Positions 27,287 through 37,438 of a stretch of 60,377 nucleotides of DNA are shown here, one piece after another. The notes under the pieces were generated by a model. The model did no database searches and was not told the DNA's origin. It saw only the letters and a list, made by a program, of their open reading frames with translations. How positions within the stretch are numbered: position 1 is the first letter of the stretch; the number at the start of each line of letters is the position of its first letter. The DNA comes from an uncultured Alphaproteobacteria bacterium (GTDB taxonomy: Bacteria; Pseudomonadota; Alphaproteobacteria; CAAHEQ01; UBA3637), in contig CANPXT010000009.1 of the NCBI GenBank assembly GCA_947586835.1, positions 1-60,377 of the forward strand. Reading direction: 5' to 3'. A program made the position numbers and the translations under genes.

Positions 27287-28492
27287 TTACTTACATAAGG
27301 GTTTACCGCTGATGTTGCGATTGCAGTTGAAGACGGTACCCTCCTTGAAGCATACGTAGTACACGTAGGTGGTGTTGTTACTATTACTACCATAGGGTGT
27401 CTTCGTGTAGTAACAATTTGTTGTTATGCCAGCCTCATTCAACTTCTTCCATAATGCATCTGCATCGTCGGAACATTTGGTGAGCTCAGTTGTCTTTGGG
27501 CATCCCAATTCCTCTAAAGTTAGCATCTGTCCTGTTCCCTTCCCTTGAGCTTTTAATGCTTGGCAATATCTTTCCGCACTCCACCAGTTCATATTTGTGT
27601 CCTTATAATAATAAGTCGTCTCTCCTACCTTCACTTCTTTCGGTGTCCCTATATCCTTACAGCTATAGGACTTGCAAGGAAGTTCAATACCATCAGAACA
27701 CATAAAGGTCTCGCAATATTGATTATTCCCACAATCTTCATTTTTTGTGCACTTTTTTTGTGTCGTCGTAGTCAGTGGCTTTGATGTTGTCGTTGTTGCC
27801 GTTGTGAGTGTCGGTGTAGTCGTCGTCGGTGTAGTCGGCATCGGTGTTGTCGGCATCGGTGTTGTCGCTGTCGGCGTCGTTGGCGTTGGTGTTGTGGGCG
27901 TCGCTGTCGTAGTGGTAAATGTCACTGCCGTTGTCATCGGTTCATCTTCCTCATCATTGTTCACAACACCCAAATCTGTGGTCGAAAACGCCACTTCTAT
28001 TTTGTTTTCTGAGGCGCAAATGTTCCAATCCGTATCATAATAATCAACTTCATTTACTTTTATATCATCCGTATCTTCCATACTATCTAAAAGTGTCACT
28101 AACGGTTTGCATACGCCCTCTGAAATGTTCGATACACTGATGAAATATTCATCTTCCGTCTCTTCCTCTTCTTCCGTGGCATTATTAAACCCGAAATCAA
28201 CTTTATATTTTTCGTTAAAACTCAAATGCCCTAATTCTTCGCCATCATTATCGTATGGCTCACCTAAAAATAAATCGGCACCTTGTGCTACTTTCATCTT
28301 CATATCGTTACGCATTAAGTTGATTTCATTCGCAATTTGATTTGCCTGATACCGATCCATTGCCATTTTATAGCCTGCGATTCCCCCCAATGAAATCACA
28401 CCGATAATAGCCAAAACACCCAGCATTTCAACCATGCTGCGCCCGTCTTGTGCCTGATTTTGTTGTTGTTTTAATTGTTTATTTTCTTGCAT
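27287..28492 (-). CDS. Prepilin-like surface protein with Thr/Pro stalk and lectin-like tip
   Basis: A 401-residue protein. The start is set at MQENKQLKQQ, preceded by AGAAAGGA; the longer open frame upstream is noncoding. Residues about 17-40 form a type IV prepilin signal (DG/RSMVEML, Glu at +5, then a hydrophobic helix). An acidic pilin-like globular region runs to about 200. Residues about 210-265 are a mucin-like stretch of Thr-Pro and Thr-Ala repeats. A Cys-rich knot (CTKNEDCGNNQYCETFMC) follows, and then a C-terminal domain with NMNWWSAERYCQALKAQG and several cysteines that resembles a C-type lectin-like fold. It is probably a fibrous adhesin. No pilus assembly genes are nearby. Confidence 0.75.
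   Translation of the reverse strand: MQENKQLKQQQNQAQDGRSMVEMLGVLAIIGVISLGGIAGYKMAMDRYQANQIANEINLMRNDMKMKVAQGADLFLGEPYDNDGEELGHLSFNEKYKVDFGFNNATEEEEETEDEYFISVSNISEGVCKPLVTLLDSMEDTDDIKVNEVDYYDTDWNICASENKIEVAFSTTDLGVVNNDEEDEPMTTAVTFTTTTATPTTPTPTTPTATTPMPTTPMPTTPTTTTPTLTTATTTTSKPLTTTTQKKCTKNEDCGNNQYCETFMCSDGIELPCKSYSCKDIGTPKEVKVGETTYYYKDTNMNWWSAERYCQALKAQGKGTGQMLTLEELGCPKTTELTKCSDDADALWKKLNEAGITTNCYYTKTPYGSNSNNTTYVYYVCFKEGTVFNCNRNISGKPLCK
27775..27925 (-). repeat. Low-complexity Thr/Pro-coding tandem repeat
   Basis: On the + strand the unit GTCGGTGTTGTC and close variants (GGCATCGGTGTT, GTCGTCGGTGTA) repeat about a dozen times with a 12- or 15-base period. They encode the Thr-Pro stalk of the pilin-like protein. 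Unit lengths keep the reading frame. Confidence 0.8.
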
Positions 28493-28743
28493 TTTTGTGA
28501 ATCCTTTCTCCCGTTTGATTTTTTCTAAATTGTATAAATTAAACGTAGGTTTAGTTGGTGCACTTTTTTGCACGCTTGAAAGAACAAACATTTTGAAAAC
28601 AAGAAAAGAATAACCGATTGAAAATGAACAAAAAACAAGAAAAATAAATTTTTTTTGCAAAAAATGAAAAAAAGTGTTGCAAAAATCGTACATTTATTTT
28701 GTGCAGTAAAAATATACTTAAATATTGATTTTTCAATTGTTTC
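28493..28743. other. AT-rich intergenic region upstream of the pilin-like gene
   Basis: About 250 bases of A/T homopolymer-rich DNA between the leftward pilin-like gene and the rightward efflux operon. Open frames here have no ribosome binding site. I see no convincing -35/-10 pair for the pilin-like gene, although a TATACAAT lies about 50 bases before its start. Confidence 0.5.
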
Positions 28744-28772
28744 TTGACTCCTGCCGGTCTGCGCCTTATGTC
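28744..28772 (+). promoter_or_regulatory. Promoter of the RND efflux operon
   Basis: TTGACT-N17-TATGTC, about 30 bases before the start codon at 28803, which is preceded by GCGGGGGA. Confidence 0.55.
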
Positions 28773-28802
28773 TATAAAAAATTAGCTTTTCGCGGGGGAA
28801 AA

Positions 28803-29948
28803 ATGACAAAAGAGCGCTTTTTATTTATGGCTGTTATATTGATTTTACTGGCTTTTATCGGCTTTTTGGCTTATCGACAATTCTATGATAAAAAAGAAAA
28901 TCTTTCGACGATGACTACCGAAAAAACAATACCCGCTTATGCCGGTACCGTTGTGCAAGAGCAAAAAATAACGCTTACACAGACATTTATCGGAACGGTT
29001 GCTCCCGTTCATACGGTTGATGTGTTGCCCTTTATCAGCGGATTTATCGATCAGGTCTTTGTGAAAGGCGGACAAAAAGTTCTTGCGGGAGATAAGCTGT
29101 TTATGTTGCAACAAAGGCAATATTTGGCACAAAAAGAAGTTGCCGCAGCCAATGTGCAATCGGCGGAAGCAACGCTTAAAAATGCCGAGATTTATTTAAA
29201 CAGAATTAAAAAAACAAAATCGGAAGCCGTTTCGCAAACAGAATTAGATAATGCTCAAACGTCTTATTTGTCTGCCGAGGCTCAACTTAAAGCTGAAAAA
29301 GCAAATCTTGCTGTTGCCGAAGTTAATTATGATTATACCGTCATTAAAGCGCCGATTGACGGCATTGTCGGTAATATTACAATTACCAAAGGCAATTATG
29401 TTGCACCATCAGGTCAGCCCCTGGCGCGAATTATTCAACAAACACCTATGCGCGTTCAGTTTTCCATGAGTAATAAAGAATATTTGCAAACCCGAATAGC
29501 CGGTCGTTCGTTGTTTGACGGGTGGATTATTAAAATTAAAACCGCCGACGGTAAAATTTACCCGCAAACGGGAACATTTCAATATATTGATAATATGGTA
29601 ACGGGCAATACTTCCGGTATAACCGTTTATGTCGATTTTCCCAATCTCGACGGATTGTTAATGGCAAATGCCTATGTGGAAGTGTTGCTTGAAAAGAAAA
29701 TTAAAGGCATCATTCTCGATAAAAATCAGGTGCATTTGGTGGAAAACGGCGCTTATGTTAATGTGATTCGAAACCATAAAATCGAACGGCAAAATGTGGA
29801 GCTCGGATGGAGTGTCGGACAAAATTATGTGATTGAAAAAGGCTTGAAAATCGGCGATTTTGTTTTAAACGGAACTATTCCCGAAGCACTTTTGAATACG
29901 CCTGCGCAACCCATGGTGCCGCATACGGTTGAAAAGGCGGGCGCATGA
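28803..29948 (+). CDS. RND efflux periplasmic adaptor (membrane fusion protein)
   Basis: A 381-residue HlyD/AcrA-type adaptor. An N-terminal membrane anchor or signal (about 6-24) is followed by the lipoyl half-motif GFIDQVFVKGGQKVLAGDKLF (about 81-101), an alpha-hairpin (AAANVQSAEATLKNAEIYL) and the returning lipoyl half (YTVIKAPIDGIVGNI). It links the inner-membrane pump to the outer-membrane channel. Start at 28803, with a G-rich ribosome binding site; it overlaps the pump gene by 4 bases. Confidence 0.93.
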   Translation: MTKERFLFMAVILILLAFIGFLAYRQFYDKKENLSTMTTEKTIPAYAGTVVQEQKITLTQTFIGTVAPVHTVDVLPFISGFIDQVFVKGGQKVLAGDKLFMLQQRQYLAQKEVAAANVQSAEATLKNAEIYLNRIKKTKSEAVSQTELDNAQTSYLSAEAQLKAEKANLAVAEVNYDYTVIKAPIDGIVGNITITKGNYVAPSGQPLARIIQQTPMRVQFSMSNKEYLQTRIAGRSLFDGWIIKIKTADGKIYPQTGTFQYIDNMVTGNTSGITVYVDFPNLDGLLMANAYVEVLLEKKIKGIILDKNQVHLVENGAYVNVIRNHKIERQNVELGWSVGQNYVIEKGLKIGDFVLNGTIPEALLNTPAQPMVPHTVEKAGA

Positions 29949-32900
29949 ATTTTTCACGCTTTTTTATCGATCGTCCCCGATTCGCTGGTGTTGTTGCCGT
30001 TGTGATGGTGTTGATCGGATTGATTGCCCTTTATTTGTTGCCGATAGCACAATATCCGCAAATCACGCCACCGCAAATTGTTGTGTCGGCCTCTTATCCG
30101 GGCGCCGATTCCCAAGTGTTGGTTGATACGGTTGCCGTTGTGATTGAAAATGCCGTGAACGGCGTTGAAGATATGTTGTATATGGAATCTTCATCCGATG
30201 ATAACGGAAATTATACTTTAACAATTACGTTTAATATCGGGACCGATGCTGATATTGCGCAGGTAAAAGTGGAAAATCGATTGCAACAGGCAACGGCGCT
30301 TTTACCTGCCGTCGTGACGCAGGAAGGTTTAACCGTTCGAACGCAATCAAGCAATATTTTGGGTTTTTTGGTGTTGTCTTCGCCTAATCAAACTTATACC
30401 GGATTGCAACTCAGCGATTATGCTTATACGCATCTTAAAAATCCGTTGGAGCGTATTGCCGGTATGGGAAACGTGAATATTTACGGGCCTCAATACAGTA
30501 TGCGCGTTTGGCTCAATCCCAATAAAATCACGTCACTCGGCTTGACAACGCAAGATATTATTGAGGCAATCGAAAATCAAAACGTTCAAGCGGCCGTGGG
30601 CGCTATCGGTGCGGCTCCGTCGCCGAAAAGTAATCAAGTGTTGTATTTAAGTGCGCAAGGCTTTTTAAATCAGCCCGAATCGTTTGAACAAATTGTGGTC
30701 GCCGTGTCACCCAACGGCGGTATCGTGCGCTTGAAAGATGTGGCACGAGTAGAATTGGGCGCCGATACCTATGACGTTCATGCAACATATAATAATCAAG
30801 CTTCGGTTATCGTGGCATTAAGTCAGCTGCCGACGGCAAATGCGTTGGATGTGATGAATGCCGTTCAAAAGGAAACGAGTGTTTTGGAAAAATCGTTTCC
30901 GGCAGATATGAAATTAACGCTGGCTTATAATTCCACCGATTTCGTGCGCGCTTCCATCAGCGGTATTATTTCAACACTTATCATTACGTTTTTATTGGTA
31001 ATGATTATTGTTTTTCTCTTTTTGCAAAATTTAAAGGCAACCCTCATTCCCATGATTACCATTCCTGTTTCGCTTATTGCAACATTTGCGGTGTTGTATG
31101 TGTTGGGATTCAATTTAAATATTTTGACACTGTTTGCCGTTATTTTGGCTATCGGCTTGGTGGTTGATGATGCCATTGTTGTTGTCGAACGCGTTCAATA
31201 TTTAATGAAGTATGAGCAAAAAAACGCTTATGATGCCGCCGTTCATGCCATGGGTGATATTTCGGGCGCCATTGTGGCAACAACGCTTGTGTTGCTGGCT
31301 ATTTTCGTGCCGGTCGGGTTAATGGTCGGGTTGACGGGGCAGATTTATCGTCAGTTTGCGGTAACAATTATTGCTGCCGTTTTGTTTTCCGCACTGAATG
31401 CGCTCACGTTAAGTCCGGCTTTATGTGCCATTGTGCTCAAAGAAAAAACACCCCCGCAAAAAGGTTTTTTTGCGTTCTTTAATCGTTCGTTGGATAAAAG
31501 CAAAGACGTCTATTTAAAAGGCGTGCGCTTTTTAAGTGTTTATAAATCGGTGTGTCTTGTTTTACTGGTAATTGTGTTTTTGTGCGTCGGCTTTTTGTTC
31601 CGCTTTTTGCCGACATCTTTTATCCCACAGGAAGATCAAGGCGTGTTGTTTGCCAATTTACAATTGCCGAGCAATTCTTCCTTAAATCAAACGCAGGCAT
31701 TGATTGATTCGTTGACTGACGATATTTTAAAAACGGAAGGAATTCAATATGTCATGGGAATTAACGGCGAGAGTTTATTGGGCGGTGCCGGTGAAAATAT
31801 CGGAATGTTGGTTATTGGCTTAAAGCCGTGGGCAGAACGGAAAACGAGCGCTTTATCCATGAGCGCCATACAGGAAAAATTAAGTGCCGCTTATCGTTCC
31901 GATCCGGAAAAAACAATAGATTTCTTTGCCTTGCCACCCATTCCGGGTATCGGTTCCGCCGGCGGATTATCGTTTCAGTTAAATGCGTTAAATCCTGCCG
32001 CTGAAACAAATGAGTTGGCGCCGGTATTGGATCAATTTTTAGAAGCCTTGAACGAAAGCGGTGTATTTGAATATGCGTTCAGTACGTTTGAGGAGGCTTC
32101 TCCGCATCTGTATATAAATATTGATCGCACGAAATTACAGTCATACAATGTTCCCGTGGCAAATGTGTTTAACGTGTTGCGTCAAAATTTGGGATCGGCT
32201 TATGTAAATAATATCACCTTGGCGGGGCAGGTTAATAAAGTGATTGTTCAGGCTGACGCGCCCTATCGATTGCAAGCGGAAAATATCGGACAACTCTATG
32301 TCGCTTCCGAAACGGGCGAACATTTACCGCTCAAAGAATTTATAACCGTATCAAGTGTTTTAAGTCCAAAGTCCGTGTCAAGATTTAATCAATATTTATC
32401 CGCAGGCATTACCGCGCAAGCCGGACAAGGCGTCAGTACCGGTACGGCCATTGACGAGGTTTTGAAAATCGTACAAAATACTTTATCCGAACAATTCGGT
32501 ATTGCTTGGACGGGATTAAGCTTGCAAGAAGAAAAAACACAAGGATTGTCGTACATTTTAATCGGCGCTGCCTTGTTGTTTTCCTATTTATTCCTTGTTG
32601 CACTTTACGAAAGCTGGTTGATTGCTTTTTCCGTGATTTTAGCAAACGGATTTGCCGTTTTAGGGGCATTAATCGGTTTAAAAATAATGGGATTGTCCAT
32701 CAGTCTTTATGCTCAGTTGGGAATAGTTCTTCTGATCGGATTAGCCAGCAAAAATGCCATTTTAATCGTGCAATTTACTTTGTCTTATGTGAAAAAGGGA
32801 CACGCTGTCTTATCGGCTGCCTTAACGGGTGCCGGTGAGCGGTTTCGCGCCGTTTTAATGACGGCCTTAACATTCATTTTGGGAGTGATGCCCATGTTGT

Positions 32901-33097
32901 TTGTGTCGGGGGCAGGTGCTGCCAGTCAGCATTCACTCGGCACCAGCGTTGTTTTCGGTATGATTGCCGCAACATTTATCGGTGTATTTTTCGTACCGGC
33001 ATTATTTGCCCTGTTTGCCGGATTGATTTATAAAACGCCGGTTTCCGACAAAAAAATTATAGCGGTTTCACATCAAAAAAGGAAAGAGCACCCATGA
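29945..33097 (+). CDS. RND multidrug efflux transporter (HAE1/AcrB-like)
   Basis: A 1050-residue inner-membrane pump of full family length. It starts NFSRFFIDRPRFAGVVAVVM and carries the TM4 proton-relay LAIGLVVDDAIVVVERV with adjacent aspartates (about residue 404), the TM10 lysine in LASKNAILIVQF, and the conserved porter-domain region SYPGADSQVLVDTVA. The substrate range cannot be read; the family exports hydrophobic drugs, bile salts and dyes. It overlaps both neighbours by 4 bases. Confidence 0.95.
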   Translation: MNFSRFFIDRPRFAGVVAVVMVLIGLIALYLLPIAQYPQITPPQIVVSASYPGADSQVLVDTVAVVIENAVNGVEDMLYMESSSDDNGNYTLTITFNIGTDADIAQVKVENRLQQATALLPAVVTQEGLTVRTQSSNILGFLVLSSPNQTYTGLQLSDYAYTHLKNPLERIAGMGNVNIYGPQYSMRVWLNPNKITSLGLTTQDIIEAIENQNVQAAVGAIGAAPSPKSNQVLYLSAQGFLNQPESFEQIVVAVSPNGGIVRLKDVARVELGADTYDVHATYNNQASVIVALSQLPTANALDVMNAVQKETSVLEKSFPADMKLTLAYNSTDFVRASISGIISTLIITFLLVMIIVFLFLQNLKATLIPMITIPVSLIATFAVLYVLGFNLNILTLFAVILAIGLVVDDAIVVVERVQYLMKYEQKNAYDAAVHAMGDISGAIVATTLVLLAIFVPVGLMVGLTGQIYRQFAVTIIAAVLFSALNALTLSPALCAIVLKEKTPPQKGFFAFFNRSLDKSKDVYLKGVRFLSVYKSVCLVLLVIVFLCVGFLFRFLPTSFIPQEDQGVLFANLQLPSNSSLNQTQALIDSLTDDILKTEGIQYVMGINGESLLGGAGENIGMLVIGLKPWAERKTSALSMSAIQEKLSAAYRSDPEKTIDFFALPPIPGIGSAGGLSFQLNALNPAAETNELAPVLDQFLEALNESGVFEYAFSTFEEASPHLYINIDRTKLQSYNVPVANVFNVLRQNLGSAYVNNITLAGQVNKVIVQADAPYRLQAENIGQLYVASETGEHLPLKEFITVSSVLSPKSVSRFNQYLSAGITAQAGQGVSTGTAIDEVLKIVQNTLSEQFGIAWTGLSLQEEKTQGLSYILIGAALLFSYLFLVALYESWLIAFSVILANGFAVLGALIGLKIMGLSISLYAQLGIVLLIGLASKNAILIVQFTLSYVKKGHAVLSAALTGAGERFRAVLMTALTFILGVMPMLFVSGAGAASQHSLGTSVVFGMIAATFIGVFFVPALFALFAGLIYKTPVSDKKIIAVSHQKRKEHP

Positions 33098-33435
33098 AAT
33101 TTTTTATTTCTTTGTTTATTTTTTGTATGATTTTGTTTTTGCTTATTTTTTCATTTCGTTATCATACCGGCGAACCTGTTTCGACCTTTGATGAAGCCGG
33201 AGATGCCTTAACGGATACGGGTGTGCGTGCACAGGAAGAGACAAGCGAACAAATGCAGGAAGAAGAAACGGTTTCGGAGTCTCAAGAAGACGGCACTACT
33301 CTTTTGGATGAAGCAGTTAAAGCCGGTAAAGAAGAAGTAAAAAAATGGGAAGAAAAATCGGCAGTGTTCTTTGCTTCATTTGAAAAAGAGGATAAAGGCT
33401 CAACATCTCAATCAACAAAGGACTTTCAGAAATGA
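33094..33435 (+). CDS. Small single-pass membrane protein inside the efflux operon
   Basis: A 113-residue protein with one strong N-terminal membrane segment (about 3-22) and then an acidic, Glu/Gln/Ser-rich tail, probably partly coiled coil (LLDEAVKAGKEEVKKWEEK). I do not recognise a family. It overlaps the pump stop and the outer-membrane factor start by 4 bases each, so it is made with the tripartite pump. It may be an accessory or stability factor of the pump (inference). Confidence 0.75.
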   Translation: MKFFISLFIFCMILFLLIFSFRYHTGEPVSTFDEAGDALTDTGVRAQEETSEQMQEEETVSESQEDGTTLLDEAVKAGKEEVKKWEEKSAVFFASFEKEDKGSTSQSTKDFQK

Positions 33436-34844
33436 AAAAAATTGTTTGTATGGGCATTTTTTCGTTATTTTTAATCGGGTGTACGCTCGGACCTGATTAT
33501 CATCAGCCGAAATTTTTTTCCGATCGGGCACTTGAAAAGGCTTTGGATTTAAAACCAGATACAACACATTGCCTGCCGTTTCATCCGTTGAATTTTAATG
33601 ATGATACATTAACGTTTTTAATGAAAAAAGCCGTGAAAAATGCGCCTACGGTGCGTTTGGCCGTTTCGCGCGTGCGTCAAGCGCGTCAAAGCGTGAAAAT
33701 AGCGGCGGCATCTTTGGGACCGACACTTGATTTGACGGCAAGCAGATCGTATGAAAAAGAAAGCAAAAATATGGGGCTTGCGCTTGATGAAGATTTTTAT
33801 CAGCTCGGGTTTGATGTCAGTTGGGAAATTGATATTTGGGGCGCCAATCGGCGACGGTTGGAACAAGCCGAAGCGCAAGAACGGGCATCTTTTGAATCTT
33901 TAAAGAACGTTTATGTTTCATTGTTGGCCGAAACGGCGCGGTTGTACATTGACTTGCGTATGCAGGAAGAATTATTGCAAAAAGCGCAAGAAAACGTTAA
34001 TTTACAAACTGAAACGTATCAGCTTGTAAAAGATAAGTTTGAAACGGGATTAACAGGCGGTGTGAATGTGAATCAGGCAAAATATTTAGTGGAAAGCACG
34101 CAAGCTTCCGTGCCGCAATTAAAGTATAACATTCAAAGCGATATTAATGCATTGGCTGTTTTATTGGGTGAAATGCCGCAAACGATTCAACATATTGTTC
34201 AAGATCGTGATAATCTGATAAAACGTTCTTTCGATTATCCGATTGAAAAATTAAGAGAATTTCCTGTGAATATTGTGCGAAACCGCCCTGATGTACGGGT
34301 AGCGGAGGAAAATTTAATCGGACAAAATGCTGCCGTCGGTGCAGCCGTTGCGTCGCTGTATCCGACGGTGTCGATTTCAACCTTTTTCGGTTTGCAATCC
34401 GTTCACGCGGATGATATATTTGAAAAAAACAGTTACGGCTATTCAATATCACCGCATATCACACAACCCCTTTTTCATTTTGGTGCACTCAAAAACAATG
34501 TGACTCTGCAAAAACTTATAAAAGAAGAATATGAAATTCAATATGAACAACAAGTACTGAATGCCGTACAGGAAATTAGAAACGCGTTATCGGAATTGGA
34601 AAATGAAGTGCGCGCCAATCGTTTTTACAAATCATCGTATCGGCAAATAGCTAAGGCGGCTGATTTGTTGCGAAATCGATATAAAAACGGGTTGATTGAA
34701 TATTCCGAAGTGCTGGATTCCGAACAACGACGGGTCGAAGCACAAACAAATGTCATTCAATCGAATGCGGCACTTTATCAGAATATTGCGGCATTTTATA
34801 AAGCCGTCGGCGGAGAAGTGAATTCGGCTTTTGGCGAACATTAA
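33432..34844 (+). CDS. Outer-membrane efflux lipoprotein (OprM/NodT-type TolC family)
   Basis: A 470-residue outer-membrane factor. The lipoprotein signal ends in FLIGC with the Cys at about residue 17, followed by the family hallmark TLGPDYHQP. Two OEP repeats with long alpha-hairpins follow (VRLAVSRVRQARQSVKIA and QQVLNAVQEIRNALSELENE). It forms the exit duct for the adjacent RND pump. The 123 bases after it hold no clear terminator. Confidence 0.93.
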   Translation: MKKIVCMGIFSLFLIGCTLGPDYHQPKFFSDRALEKALDLKPDTTHCLPFHPLNFNDDTLTFLMKKAVKNAPTVRLAVSRVRQARQSVKIAAASLGPTLDLTASRSYEKESKNMGLALDEDFYQLGFDVSWEIDIWGANRRRLEQAEAQERASFESLKNVYVSLLAETARLYIDLRMQEELLQKAQENVNLQTETYQLVKDKFETGLTGGVNVNQAKYLVESTQASVPQLKYNIQSDINALAVLLGEMPQTIQHIVQDRDNLIKRSFDYPIEKLREFPVNIVRNRPDVRVAEENLIGQNAAVGAAVASLYPTVSISTFFGLQSVHADDIFEKNSYGYSISPHITQPLFHFGALKNNVTLQKLIKEEYEIQYEQQVLNAVQEIRNALSELENEVRANRFYKSSYRQIAKAADLLRNRYKNGLIEYSEVLDSEQRRVEAQTNVIQSNAALYQNIAAFYKAVGGEVNSAFGEH

Positions 34845-34913
34845 TTTTTTTTAGAGGATTTTGATGAAAAAAAGAGAAAAATAACATTTTTTTTATTTTT
34901 GTTAAGAAAATAA

Positions 34914-36065
<1,152 letters not shown>

Positions 36066-36080
36066 ATAAAAGGAGACAGT

Positions 36081-36719
36081 ATGAAAAAATTTATTTTATG
36101 TTTAATGACCTGCTCATTTTTAAGCGCTTGTGCCACAAACCCCTATACGGGAGAAAGTCAGGTTGCCAAAACCGCATGGGGAACAGGAATCGGTGCGGCG
36201 GCCGGTGCGGGTATCGGGGCTCTTGTCGGCGGGAAAAAAGGCGCACTCATCGGTGCGGGTGCCGGAGCACTTGTCGGTGGTGGTGCCGGAGCCTATATGG
36301 ATATTCAGGCGCGCAAATTACGGGAAGAGTTGGTCGGTACGGGCGTGCAGGTTGTTGAAAGAGACGGTAAAGTTTATTTAATTATGCCGGGCAATATTAC
36401 ATTCGGTTCCAATGATCATACCATTCAGCCAAACTTTATTCCTACGTTAAATTCAATTGCCAAAGTGATTAAGGAATATAACAAAACAATGGTGCAGGTA
36501 ACAGGTTATACCGATAGCACGGGTTCGGCTGCATTGAATAACGGTTTATCCATGCAACGCGCCAATGCGGTTGCCAATTATTTAAGATTGCAAGGTGTTT
36601 CATCCGACAGATTGTTGGTAGACGGTGCCGGATCAAAAAATCCGATTGCGTCAAATGCAACGGCTGCCGGTCGCGAACAAAATCGTCGGGTTGAAATTGT
36701 GTTGATTAATAAAGATTAA
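36081..36719 (+). CDS. OmpA-family lipoprotein with glycine zipper
   Basis: A 212-residue lipoprotein. The lipobox LSAC sets the Cys at about residue 17. A glycine-zipper region (GIGAAAGAGIGALVGGKKGA, about 37-56, and on to GGGAGAY) is followed by an OmpA peptidoglycan-binding domain (VTGYTDSTGSAALNNGLSMQ, REQNRRVEIVL). The layout is that of YiaD/Pal-like proteins anchoring the outer membrane to the cell wall. Ribosome binding site AAAGGAGA. Confidence 0.92.
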   Translation: MKKFILCLMTCSFLSACATNPYTGESQVAKTAWGTGIGAAAGAGIGALVGGKKGALIGAGAGALVGGGAGAYMDIQARKLREELVGTGVQVVERDGKVYLIMPGNITFGSNDHTIQPNFIPTLNSIAKVIKEYNKTMVQVTGYTDSTGSAALNNGLSMQRANAVANYLRLQGVSSDRLLVDGAGSKNPIASNATAAGREQNRRVEIVLINKD

Positions 36720-36741
36720 TCATGATTTTCGGACTTTTCAG

Positions 36742-37389
36742 ATGGTGGATAATAAAGTCATTCAGCTGCTGCCGGACGGAACTTTAACGGTGAGTGAACC
36801 TGTTGAAAACGGTGAGAAAACCGTTCGATATTTTGATTCACGCCTGCAAATGATTTTAAATATTGTTGAAAAAACAAAAGATAAAACCGTTATTACAAAA
36901 TATATGCCCGACGGTCATTTTATTCAATCAATTACCGTTGAAACAAAAGACAGCTTTACGGTTTATGCCCCCGACGGCAAGACAAAACAACGGGAAAAAC
37001 GATTGGCTCCTGACGGTAACTGGTATGAAGTGGTTTATCAGAAAAACGGAAAAACAGTGCGTCAATCATCGGTTTTTTCTCCTAACGGAACCGTGAAAAT
37101 GATTGTTTATCAACCGGACGGTCAAACAAAAGCGCAGGAAATCAAACAAGATGAAAAAGGCTTAACTCAAACCGATTTTTTCGCATCGGACGGACAAACG
37201 CTTTTAAAAACCGTTGAAGATTTAAGTGACGGGTCGTCTCGTACCGTTTATTATCGATCCGATTCGGGTGTGATAGAACGTGTTGAAACCGGTCCGTTAA
37301 AGGGAGAGCCTGACTCGAACGTTTATTTGCTTGAAACGTATGATGTAACGGGCACAAAAATTGTTTCATCCGAAAAACAAAGCCGATAG
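36742..37389 (+). CDS. Repeat-rich hypothetical protein
   Basis: A 215-residue protein without a signal peptide. It is built of short beta-rich repeats centred on (x)PDG(x) or DGxT with a spacing of about 20-24 residues (LLPDGTLTV, YMPDGHFIQ, YAPDGKTKQ, LAPDGNWYE, YQPDGQTKA), loosely like YD/RHS or MORN_2 repeats. I do not recognise a family. No ribosome binding site precedes 36742. An ATG at 36722, two bases after the previous stop, opens a 21-codon frame (MIFGLFRWW) that could represent the true N-terminus if one base has been lost. Confidence 0.6.
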   Translation: MVDNKVIQLLPDGTLTVSEPVENGEKTVRYFDSRLQMILNIVEKTKDKTVITKYMPDGHFIQSITVETKDSFTVYAPDGKTKQREKRLAPDGNWYEVVYQKNGKTVRQSSVFSPNGTVKMIVYQPDGQTKAQEIKQDEKGLTQTDFFASDGQTLLKTVEDLSDGSSRTVYYRSDSGVIERVETGPLKGEPDSNVYLLETYDVTGTKIVSSEKQSR

Positions 37390-37403
37390 AGCGGTTATTT
37401 CTC

Positions 37404-37432
37404 TTGACGGTATGGTTTGTTTTTGATAAACT
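37404..37432 (+). promoter_or_regulatory. Promoter of the gtrA-like gene (leaderless)
   Basis: TTGACG-N17-TAAACT. The -10 ends 6 bases before the ATG at 37439, so the start point is expected at the A of the start codon. Confidence 0.65.
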
Positions 37433-37438
37433 GAAAAA

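Noticed and set aside
27747..28040. Val/Gly-repeat frame (VVVVAVVSVGVV type) opposite the pilin-like gene
   Set aside because: It is the antisense translation of the Thr/Pro repeats, with no ribosome binding site.
34863..34884. Six-codon frame MKKREK after the efflux lipoprotein
   Set aside because: It has a ribosome-binding-like AGAGGA, but is too short and low-complexity to support.
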